Source of the DNA: Dendrophyllia cribrosa
Taxonomy: Eukaryota > Cnidaria > Anthozoa > Scleractinia > Dendrophylliidae
Reading direction: 5' to 3'
DNA length: 64,000 nucleotides
NCBI GenBank assembly: GCA_024195265.1
Contig: JAJLRJ010000010.1
Span: 17,858,193-17,922,192 of the forward strand
Part shown: positions 48,170 through 56,374 of the stretch, in pieces
Numbering within the stretch: the first letter of the stretch is position 1
How the letters are laid out: each line of letters opens with the position of its first letter
Made by a program: the position numbers and the translations under genes
Notes under the pieces: model-generated
What the model was told of the DNA's origin: nothing
Databases searched by the model: none
What the model saw: the letters and a program-made list of their open reading frames with translations, nothing else

Positions 48170-48432
48170 AATTCTGCCGACAAGAGAGTTTCGAGATTGT
48201 TTACAAAGCGGAACCGGATTATTCGTCTGCCGTGTTCAACCCATCGGTCAACCCGATCATAGATTTGAACAAGTTGTTCAAAATCTAGATCCGGTGGGTT
48301 GTTTTGAGGCCCGACCTCAGCATTATTGTCGTCGGCAGGCTCGATCCGCTCGACATTTCGTGCCTGTTCGTCCAGCCAGGCAATCAGCTCGCGTTGATTG
48401 GCATCACGTCGTCTTCGCCGGGGTTGTGCCAT
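48166..48432 (-). CDS. N-terminal part of Polinton A polymerase, frame-shifted
   Basis: 88 codons from an ATG 8 bases after tatatac. Arg-rich start (AQPRRRRRDANQR), acidic middle. It ends in TGA exactly where the long polymerase frame begins without an ATG of its own (TTG). The simplest reading is one gene with a one-base shift at about 48170-48200. Alternatively it is a short separate protein, such as the terminal protein part, translated before the polymerase. Confidence 0.6.
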   Translation of the reverse strand: MAQPRRRRRDANQRELIAWLDEQARNVERIEPADDNNAEVGPQNNPPDLDFEQLVQIYDRVDRWVEHGRRIIRFRFVNNLETLLSAEF

Positions 48433-48454
48433 TGCGTATATACAAAGGGTAAGA

Positions 48455-48679
48455 ATTTCTTCAATTGGTTATGTCTCGCTTGCCGTTGCGGGCGGGCTCG
48501 GGAAAAAACGCATTTGGCCCCCTCTTACGGGGTTTGCGGGAGGGGTATCCAGAGTAGTGAGTAGAGAGGCACGTCAAATGCGGGTTTTTCAAGTTCATAG
48601 AGAAGCTGGCCGAACGCGTGAGGCCAGCTTCTCTATGAACTTGAAAAACCCGCATTTGACTGCCTCTCTACCCACTACT
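48455..48679 (-). repeat. Polinton A right terminal inverted repeat with palindrome
   Basis: The outer 127 bp (48553-48679) fold back: agtagtgagtagagagg ... cctctctacccactact, with a gagaagctggcc stem tip. The inner part (accctcccgcaaacc ... ataaccaattg) matches 14574-14672 inversely. ACTACT at the tip abuts the TACCC duplication. Confidence 0.9.
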
Positions 48680-48684
48680 TACCC

Positions 48685-49127
48685 AAAAGAAATAAGTCGG
48701 TCAGCAGTGTAGAGAACGCCATGGGCAACCTTCCAAGGTCAATACACTGACGGTCTAAGGGCATAAAGAACGGAGACCGCCAAGTGGTGGCCCAATCAAG
48801 ATCGCCAAACACAGGCCGAAACTTTGACATGCAGTGAGGCACACTCGAGTTGAGAGTTAAAAGAATCTCATAACACATTTTGCAGGAGAAAGTTTCAGCC
48901 AAAAGACGAGGTCGAACACCCACGGCGAGACCAGCAGGGGAAGATGAACCTTGCAAAGCCCTCCAAGCACGAAGAAGAGCAGCGTAAAAAGGGGGAAGAC
49001 GAGTAGGGCCAAAACGGAAAGGCTGGGCGAATACCTCAGCAGGACGAGCCCCAAAACGGTCCTGAATAGGTCATCAGATAGACCCACCAGTTTGGAGCCA
49101 CCAAAGAACGACGAACCCACTGGGCCA
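48685..49127 (-). pseudogene. LINE ORF2 fragment, upstream part
   Basis: Bottom-strand translation in shifting frames shows the region preceding the Cys/His tail of a non-LTR retrotransposon: FGDLDWATTWRSPFF, then in another frame HGVLYTADRLISFG. It leads to the fragment at 14447 once Polinton A is discounted. At least one frameshift near 48720. Old and inactive. Confidence 0.65.
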
Positions 49128-49212
49128 GATTTAATGTAACACATTTGAAATATTACAGCAGTTTGTTCAGAGATTCAACTTGTTAAATATGGGACGGTTT
49201 TCCGAAGCCAGA
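49128..49212. other. Resumed tRNA-Thr upstream spacer
   Basis: Continues the spacer broken at 12872: gatttaatgtaacacatttgaaatattacagcag matches 9764-9790. This fixes the right boundary of the LINE insertion. Confidence 0.75.
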
Positions 49213-49286
49213 GGCGCCGTAGCTCAGTTGGTTAGAGCGCCTGTCATGTAAACAGGAGGTCATGGGTTCAAATCCCATCGGTGCCT
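49213..49286 (+). tRNA. tRNA-Thr with altered anticodon loop (TGT, A33)
   Basis: 74-nt copy with all stems intact, but the anticodon loop is CATGTAA rather than CTAGTAA. Two adjacent bases are exchanged, so the anticodon reads TGT (still Thr) and position 33 is A instead of the near-universal T. Function is doubtful because T33 is needed for the U-turn. T-run terminator present. Confidence 0.85.
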
Positions 49287-49602
49287 AAAATGCTTTTTTT
49301 TGTCGTGGCCATGAGTTGTTACAATGTTGCTGTCATTACACAATCTATTGTCTTTGCCGCTGCTGCAGTGTCAACTCTTTGGTCGCAAATAATCAAAACA
49401 TTTATCAGCGGCGTTTTCTGGCAATTCTAGGTATGTACTTCATGTATTCCTTATTATAAGGGATGCATGATGTTGAAACGCAAATGTACTCATTGATTGG
49501 AAGATCCATGCATGTGCGAACTCTACGCCACATGACTGCAATCAGTCCAACTGCTGTTTTTACTCGTAACTCATAAAGCTGGACTACTTAAAAAGGCTGA
49601 AA
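49287..49602. other. tRNA-array spacer, Thr to Asp
   Basis: Shares with other blocks the run ggtcgcaaataatcaaaacatttatcagcggcg, the tattccttattata stretch and the Asp upstream element cataaagctggactacttaaaaagg. No gene. Confidence 0.65.
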
Positions 49603-49674
49603 TCCTCGGTAGTATAGTGGTGAGTATCCCCGCCTGTCACGCGGGAGACCGGGGTTCGATTCCCCGCCGGGGAG
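49603..49674 (+). tRNA. tRNA-Asp (GTC)
   Basis: 72-nt consensus copy, all stems paired, anticodon GTC; T8 terminator at about 49683. Confidence 0.95.
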
Positions 49675-50437
49675 AAAGGCTGTTTTTTTTCCTCATCGTG
49701 ATAATTCTTAGACGAAAAGGACATTAACTTGGGACATGTTTAAGGGGTTGCGTTATTTCTTGCGTAAAATTTCGGCAGCTCTGTTAGACATTTTTTTAAG
49801 TACTACTCTTTTTTAATTTAGTAATTTTTTTCGCAACGGCTGACTTTGTCGAATTAATTTAGATGCAATTGATGTTTGATAATAGTAATGGGTTACTCTG
49901 TTACTTCATTGTGGCGTCGATAAGTGAATGTTTTTCGCTTCCGACTCAGTATAGCCAAACAAATAAGCCCGCTTATAAACTAAAATACATATTCATTGAA
50001 AAAAAAATGAAAGTCGTTGATTGATTGAGGTGGAAACTACTGTATTTGCTAAAGGGTTAAAAAATTACATCGAAATCAGACAGGATTAATCAAAATTAGG
50101 AAAGGAAGTAACGACTTTGGGTTCTGTTAGCTTGAAATAAACAAATTTTCCCCAGAACCTTAAGAGAAGCAGATTTTGATTGACAGCTGTGCGGGGGCAA
50201 AGAAAGAACCTTGTTTCTTTTTTTCCAGTTCTTAGCTCAAAAAGACATCGCGAGCAGACCTTCACAACACTCATTTGACTCGCACAGAACGCTTTGAATA
50301 GTATTTTGTTTTGGTTGAGGTAAAGAACAAGATTGGCGGATAAAGATAGCTAATAACCATCCAAACCACAACAGGTTATATACCACCAGGTAATCAGCTA
50401 ATTAAAGAGGGCATGTTAATAGTATCTATCAAGCAAT
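49675..50437. other. tRNA-array spacer, Asp to Pro
   Basis: Near-identical to 4917-5902 except that it lacks the 5550-5770 segment (here gaatagtattttgttttgg runs straight through at 50296). No gene. Confidence 0.7.
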
Positions 50438-50509
50438 GGCCTGTTGGTCTAGTGGCATGATTCTCGCTTAGGGTGTGAGAGATCCCGGGTTCGACTCCCG
50501 GACAGGCCC
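50438..50509 (+). tRNA. tRNA-Pro (AGG)
   Basis: 72-nt copy of the gene at 5903. Differences gtgagaga for gcgagagg turn one anticodon-stem pair into G-T; the cloverleaf is still sound. Anticodon AGG; TTTTT follows. Confidence 0.93.
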
Positions 50510-51182
50510 TTACAAGCTTTTTAAATTCTTTTATTTATTAGTCATAGCGATAAACTGCGGGGTATCATCGCACTGAACTCCTTCAACATCCACCACTTTG
50601 TTTTTTTGTATTCACATGCGAATAGACTTTAAAATTTGTTTCGAAGCGACCGAATAATCTATCATGCAAGGTCAATCAATGCACCGCTCTATGCAGTAAC
50701 TGTCAAACTCTAAAAAAATATCGTGAACGTTTGGCGGAAGAATGTTTTCTTGTAATAAAGGCGACAATATTACATATGTTAAAAAATCACAGATTGTATG
50801 AACTTTGGGCGTCTCTTTGGAAACAGAGCTGTGGAGGGTTTAACTGTTGGATTTTTAAACAGGCACTGAGTAACACCCCACCGAAAGGCGATATTTCTGG
50901 GACGCGTTAGTGCACGAGGGGTACGCGCGCCCTTCCATATCGTATTCTTATTATTATTTTGCACCTCCTTGCATGTCATTATTCTAACATAGAAAGAAAT
51001 CTTAAAAAATCGTTTGTCTGTTCCACTTCCCATTTGCTTGTAATGGTTTATTAGTATATAGCGCTTACGCGTCTGATGTTTATAAGGGAAGGTTGGAAGC
51101 TAAGAGAGAAACAGCGATGACAAAGTGAAATTTATAAAGATCACAGAAATAAACTAGAGGTTCAATGGCCAGCAGTTACTAG
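50510..51182. other. tRNA-array spacer, Pro to Thr (first part)
   Basis: Parallel to 5975-6612. No gene is visible; the short frame at 50779-51033 has no protein-like character. Confidence 0.65.
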
Positions 51183-51331
51183 TATAGGTGGTTTTCATGT
51201 TACGTCATCGCCGCCATGCTGGTGGACGTAAACAATAGTTCTCTCGTTAGCTCCTTTTGTTCGTCCACCAGCATTTGTTCGTTTCACTATTGTTATCTAT
51301 GTCTCTAGAGATTGGTTGCAAACCACCTATA
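51183..51331. mobile_element. 149-bp MITE with TATAGGTGGTTT ends
   Basis: Begins tataggtggtttt and ends aaaccacctata. The homologous spacer at about 6605 has ttactaggttttac with no such insert, so insertion is directly visible. Too short to encode anything; family not certain. Confidence 0.8.
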
Positions 51332-51498
51332 GCTTTTACAAAACTTGATCAAATTCAAAATTGCACTGAGAATAATCCGAAAATGTTGTCTTGTAAATAA
51401 CTGTTAAACAAACAGTGCTACAGGAAAGTAGCGCTCAAGAGTTTTAATTCTCTAACATTATGTCCATGCAGCAAGATGGCACCTAATTTGTAAAATTA

Positions 51499-52325
51499 GG
51501 CCCAAATCGCACTTGCAGACAACTTTTGAATTGTCCGCGACAATTTGGACAAAAATTGGCATACAAAATTGTCCGAGACAACTTGTCAATTTCGGAGCTA
51601 AAATTTGCAAGACAATACGAAAATTGCACATTACGGTATGGAAACAATTTTAAAGGTGTGGAGCACTTCGACTTTCAATCTGAGCATCAAGCCTTTTCAA
51701 AGCGCACGTGGCTTTAAATTCATTAGTATGTATTTTATGCAGTATGAAACTGGCTTGTCATTGAACACCGTCATTGAACACCGCTAAACATGATTCGATT
51801 AAAAAATAACGCAAAGTAGTTTTTTATTTCTAAGCCTTTTCAAGGGTTTTTCTACTTTTAGTGATTAAATTGTTTTTGCACATTGCCATTTGCCGTGATA
51901 AATTTGAATAAAAAGAAACATGCTGCATATTGATTTGTTTTTCTTAAGGAAGAGCACAATGGTTAATCAAGAAGGCATTGTTATCTGGATTCGCGGGTGC
52001 GTTAGAATGTATCAAACAAGCGTGTTGTCCTGCCAGGACGCAGGACTTCGGCTCCTTTGAAAATTCGGCTGTTTTGTCGGAACTTTTTCGACTTGGCAAA
52101 AGTAGGTCGCACTTGTCTTTGCGTTGATTTTCCGTTATAATGACGAACGAATTGCACGTGCAACGTGGACCAATCAGCGGGCGGCGGTGTTTTTAAAGTT
52201 TTATTTGTCTGCCCAGTTCGTTTCTCTGAAAAGTGTAGGTCGCACTTGTCTTTTCCAAGTCAGACACTTAAATAAATTGAAATTCGATAAAAATGTACAA
52301 AATTGTCCCAAGTGCGATTTGGGCC
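51499..52325. mobile_element. PIF/Harbinger-type nonautonomous element 1
   Basis: 827 bp with inverted ends GGCCCAAATCGCACTTG / CAAGTGCGATTTGGGCC, flanked by TTA on both sides (51496-51498, 52326-52328), the target duplication of PIF/Harbinger elements. Interior AT-rich with repeated aattgtcc...gacaa motifs; no transposase. Confidence 0.85.
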
Positions 52326-52328
52326 TTA

Positions 52329-52564
52329 GGCCCCGTTTACACGGGTCCGGACAAATTTTTGCACGGACAAAAACTTGCACGGTTCCACCTTGCGTTTACA
52401 CGGGACCGGCGGAACTGGACGAATTTTTGAACGGCTAAGTGTGCAAGTTCCGTGTAAACACCACTGCAATCTGTAACAAAATTTGCACGGATCCATGTAA
52501 ACACCTGGTCTAGGAACAAAATTCGTCCGTGCAAAAATTTGTCCGGACCCGTGTAAACGGGGCC
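52329..52564. mobile_element. PIF/Harbinger-type MITE 2, adjacent
   Basis: 236 bp, almost wholly self-complementary, ends GGCCCCGTTTACACGGGTCC / GGACCCGTGTAAACGGGGCC, flanked by TTA (52326-52328, 52565-52567). Its left TTA is the right TTA of the preceding element. The empty site is at about 6753-6780. Confidence 0.85.
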
Positions 52565-52567
52565 TTA

Positions 52568-53483
52568 GAGTCAAAAAAGCATTACTTAAAAAATAAAACA
52601 AAGCTTTTATTTAACTGACGGCTCCAGGAAATTTTTCACACACGTTCGCTGAACGTTTTCAAAAAATACACTGGCTTATCAACTCAAAATGATAGTTAAT
52701 ATTAAAATACAAGAGATTACAATATTAAATCCAATTATTTTCTCTTAAAAAATATCAAAAACGTAGTTTTTACGAGTCTGACTAAGTTCAGTGAAAATTT
52801 AGTAGAAACGACAGCAAGATAAATCGCGACACAGAGAGAATGTAGAGGTCATGGTCTCAATGGTCATCTTTGCCGATGTCTCCTGATCTGCCTCAAACTA
52901 TTTCGTCCTATTTGTACTTTTCTTATTACTGTTATTTATGTTATCGCTGCATGCAGGCCTCCTTGGACACCGTTAAGATCCACTGCTAATTTTAAGAACA
53001 TAGAAAGCCATGACCCCGGTCAAATTTGCCTCGAGCATCCGGCTTCGGGGCCCTTACATCATGAGTAAAGCAGTATATTTCTAGGTGTAGCCTCGTCTTT
53101 ATGATGCTCGAGGCAAATTTGTCCTCGGTTTCGCTTCTTGGGTTGGAAAATGACGTTAAAACTCTTTCAGGTAAAGTTATTGCAAGCCTTCAAATATTTT
53201 TCTTCTCTTAGTTAATCATTTGTCAGTTCATGGACAATATTGAACTAACAAGAAGTCAGTCCGGTCGGACAATTTTGCTCTGGATGGTTCATCTTTACTG
53301 TAAAGTGCACTGACCAGTCAAAATACTAAATTTAACGGACATTTGTCCGGTAACAGGCTATCTTATATTCGGTCGGCCTTCGGGCTGACTTCGGGCTGAT
53401 TTTTGAAATATAAAACTTATAAAAGTACAAAAGTTTAAAACAACTTGAACTCGTTAAATATCTAAAGATATTTTGCAACCAGA
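52568..53483. other. tRNA-array spacer, Pro to Thr (second part)
   Basis: Matches 6765-7865 closely, including the Thr-upstream region, with a shorter gap near 53390. No gene. Confidence 0.65.
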
Positions 53484-53557
53484 GGCGCCGTAGCTCAGTT
53501 GGTTAGAGCGCCTGTCTAGTAAACAGGAGGTCACGGGTTCAAATCCCATCGGTGCCT
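53484..53557 (+). tRNA. tRNA-Thr (AGT)
   Basis: 74-nt copy, anticodon AGT, T33 present. tcacggg for tcatggg gives one mismatched T-stem pair. Followed by a (TA)n run and then T's. Confidence 0.9.
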
Positions 53558-53796
53558 AATATATATATATATATATATATATATTTTGTCCTGGCCATTT
53601 GTCAGTTGTAACAAATTTTGCTGTCTTAACACAATTAATCTTTGAGCTGCTGCAGTTTCATCTAATTTTTTGGTCGCAAATAATCCAAACATTTATCAGT
53701 GGCGTTTCGCGGCAATTGTAGATATCTACTTCATGTATTCTTTATTATAGTGTATTTAACTGAAACTGACACTTTTAAAAATAATTTAAAAGGGAT
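53558..53796. other. Thr downstream spacer with (TA)n, end of array
   Basis: A (TA)n of about 12 units at 53559-53583, then sequence matching 7940-8160. The match stops at about 53796 (aagggat), which marks the end of the array or the edge of a later insertion. Confidence 0.65.
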
Positions 53797-53860
53797 TGTC
53801 ACGTAATACAATCAACTATATTAAGTCCTTTTTTCTTTTCCCATATATATATTTCGTTTA

Positions 53861-53941
53861 TTCGCTGTTTTCGTCGCAATTAGCAAGTTTACTACTATTT
53901 ATTATGTTTGTTCGCTGTTTTCGTTGCAATTAGCAAGTTTA
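53861..53941. repeat. 50-bp period direct repeat
   Basis: ttcgctgttttcgtcgcaattagcaagttta at 53861-53891 recurs at 53911-53941 with one change. It lies in unassigned sequence 53797-54213 with no coding potential. Confidence 0.75.
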
Positions 53942-54213
53942 TACCATATGTTATTAAACCTAATTGTTATAAGATAATCCTCGTTACGTAACTTACGTTA
54001 TAAAATATTTGCTTTACAATTACCTTTGTTTTAAATTAGTCTGTATTCAGTATTAGTAAAACGACTGTATGGAGTATTATCATTGTAATTTACGTTCTAA
54101 TTCACTACGTTCAAACGAACGTAAATTATTTTCACCTTGAACACCCTGTAAAACAGATATAAAACAGCAACAAGAATATGGTTGGATTCTCCCAAGCAGA
54201 ATCGAGAATATTA

Positions 54214-55117
54214 CAGTCGAACTTCCCGTAAGCGACCACCCAAAATGTCAAGCCTAGGTGATCGCTTATGGGAGGTGGTCGCTTACGAGAGTTCAGACCA
54301 TATTGGGTTAAAATTTTGCCTTATTAGCATATGGTAACTGCAGAGACTTATCCCATGTGCCAATGCCCATCTAAACTCATGTAATAACTTTTAGTAGTCA
54401 CAAAAATATTTAAGCTTTCCAAAATATTTATTCAGAGTTTCATGGTTCGCTTCTGTTAATTTACCTAATAAGGCGAATGGAACAAGTCTCACGATAGTTA
54501 CAAATTGAATCTTTAATGTTGTCTAAACGTTAAGGGGAACTGAACATGAACTAATAAGGATTGGATTGCTAGCTTTAAATTTGACAGCCCTTTTATATTA
54601 CTGGTGATTTACATGTTAACAAGCGTAAAAACTGTACATTAACCCTTTAACACCCAAATTTCCACCAAAAAGACCCTTTTTCAGGCTACAAATGCCATTT
54701 TATGGCCATTATCTAACCAAATTGAGGCCGAACAGTCAAAAACATCGTTCACAGCTCGGAAATTAAACCCTCCTACCATTTGTAGAAGAATTTGAGAATA
54801 TGAGTTCGGCATAGGTTTTGAACGAGAAAAACAGGACTTGTCTTGAGGAATGCGATAATGTTACAATACCTCATTATCCAATTTCCGCTCTATTATCTGT
54901 CAAGTAGCTTCAACTGGTCGCTTACGGGAGGTTAAAAACAAAAGAAAATTTCAAACTTTTAGCTCTAAAAGTGGTCGCGTTCGCTTACAAGAGGTGGTCG
55001 CTTACAAGGGGTTCCAAATATAGTGATTTGACCTGGAAACTTTTGGTATTTTGGAAAACTGGTCGCTGAGGAGAGGTGGTCGCTTACGAGAGGTGGTCGC
55101 AACCGAAGGTTCGACTG
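54214..55117. mobile_element. Mariner/pogo-type nonautonomous element
   Basis: 904 bp bounded by CAGTCGAACTTC and GAAGGTTCGACTG and flanked by TA on both sides. Near each end are repeats of the family motif gtggtcgcttacgag / ctcccgtaagcgaccacc (about 54225, 54270, 54920, 54985, 55075). No transposase frame. TA target and CAG ends indicate the Tc1/mariner/pogo superfamily. Confidence 0.8.
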
Positions 55118-55139
55118 TAATTATGGTCGATTTACAAAT

Positions 55140-55497
55140 CAATGTTAAGGTTAAATCATAAACCGAGAAAATTTGTTATCTGTAATCTTTTACAAACGTC
55201 TTCTTATACATACATGTCTTTCGCAGCATCTGTTTTCCAACGGCCATGCATGCAGCTTTAACAATCGATCGGAAATTGAATTGTTACTATTACGAACAAC
55301 TGAGGTTATGGCCCCAACTCTTAGACTATGTAAACCAAACATTTCAGGGTTATACCCTAACTCTTTAAGTGAACTTTTAAATATTTATCTACATCTTGAA
55401 TAGTATGTTTTTCACTGTATTTATAATCCCCAAAACTTTCATCCCCAAAAATTTCTAAAACGCTCTCATACAAATTAATTTGTTCAGTCTTTGCCAT
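55140..55497 (-). pseudogene. Tyrosine recombinase fragment (Ngaro/Crypton-like)
   Basis: The bottom strand reads, in broken frames, LGYNPEMFGLHSLR, then SISDRLLKL, then in a shifted frame a HGRW-like box with TDAAKDMYV. These are the His-x-x-Arg, HGRW and Tyr motifs of the recombinase catalytic domain, similar in order to the Ngaro recombinase at 652-1695. An ATG at 55497 opens a short upstream part (AKTEQINLYESVLEIFGD). Internally deleted relic. Confidence 0.7.
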
Positions 55498-55630
55498 AAC
55501 TGAGGCAGCTCCCTTAAGCGATTGCCGAAAAAACCTCCTGATGCCGAGAAATACGACGGCAAGTATAAAACGTCATGGAGTCATTACGTTGCTATGGCAA
55601 CTCCGATGTTAATATAACACTGGTCTTAAC

Positions 55631-55659
55631 AACAACAACATGTTGTTGTTGTTGTTTAT
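55631..55659. repeat. CAA/TTG palindromic microsatellite
   Basis: (aac)n followed by (gtt)n around catg, a self-complementary simple repeat. Confidence 0.7.
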
Positions 55660-56208
55660 GAAATGAGTATATACGAAGTGCGACGACTGATACCGGCTTC
55701 AGCAACACCAACAAACACCCATAATTGCACCTGAGGAAATATTCACGCTGAGGCTGCGTAATGTTTCTGCATCAATAATTGCACCTTAGGAGTCAACAAA
55801 TGACTCAAAAGTTATGACCAATAAACAATCTATTTCTCCATCTCACAAACATTAACTAAGCAAATGCAACTAAGTGAAGAAGCTCAAAATAACGGAGCGG
55901 TTATAACGCACGCATTTTGGTTTGAGATAAACGACACGATTGACACTGCTTCTCAAACAAACAAAAGCAATGTTGATTTCAAACTAAACTGTAATCCACT
56001 TTAATCCTTGCAATCCTGCACTTTATCTCCAAACAATTCTTTTTGCTTTGCTCTATAGAATCTTTTTATCCAACTTAGTTGTATATTTTGTGGCATTTGA
56101 CGATATAACAAAGAAATAAGCGAAGAGAAATTTTACTATTTTCGCGGACCAGTGAAATCAGTATTCGTTTATGAAATGAGTATATACGAAGTGCGACGAC
56201 TGATACCG
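55654..56208. repeat. 42-bp direct repeats 513 bp apart
   Basis: gtttatgaaatgagtatata...gactgataccg occurs at 55654-55695 and again, identical, at 56167-56208. The interior contains two copies of ataattgcacctgagga/ttagga. It may be a small element with terminal direct repeats or a duplication next to the Polinton C end. No coding potential. Confidence 0.7.
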
Positions 56209-56374
56209 AACTTACCCGAAATAATAATATGTCGGGGTTACCCCGGTTTAGCACTGTACTAACTACTAATTGTTAGCAATCCGGTTATCCACGGGCCTCA
56301 ACCCGGCAGCACAACCTGCACTGGCCTGGTATAACCAATTGAAGAAACGTAAACCCTGTATATATAACCCCCAC

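Larger units (their letters stand above)
14448..48679. mobile_element. Polinton A (Maverick-class element), interrupted by Polinton B
   Basis: Ends in AGTAGT/ACTACT and is flanked by a 5-bp duplication TACCC (14443-14447 and 48680-48684). Terminal inverted repeats of about 225 bp. Without the inserted B element it is 17,678 bp. It carries polymerase B, integrase, packaging ATPase, capsid-like genes and accessory genes, the core set of Polintons. Several genes are broken (exonuclease, 600-residue membrane protein, integrase, helical protein, polymerase), so this copy is defective. Confidence 0.93.
12873..49127 (-). mobile_element. Degraded LINE, split by Polinton A
   Basis: Left part 12873-14447 and right part 48685-49127 belong to one bottom-strand non-LTR retrotransposon copy. 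Its flanks share gatttttaatg / gatttaatgt, the array spacer sequence seen intact at about 9760, so it sits in the spacer just upstream of tRNA-Thr. The right part carries the end of the RT C-terminal domain and the left part carries the Cys/His-rich tail and 3' UTR. 5'-truncated and frame-shifted; old relative to its guests. Confidence 0.75.

Noticed and set aside
55654..56208. Solo LTR or LTR pair
   Set aside because: The 42-bp repeats are too short for LTRs, lack TG...CA ends and no primer-binding site is visible.
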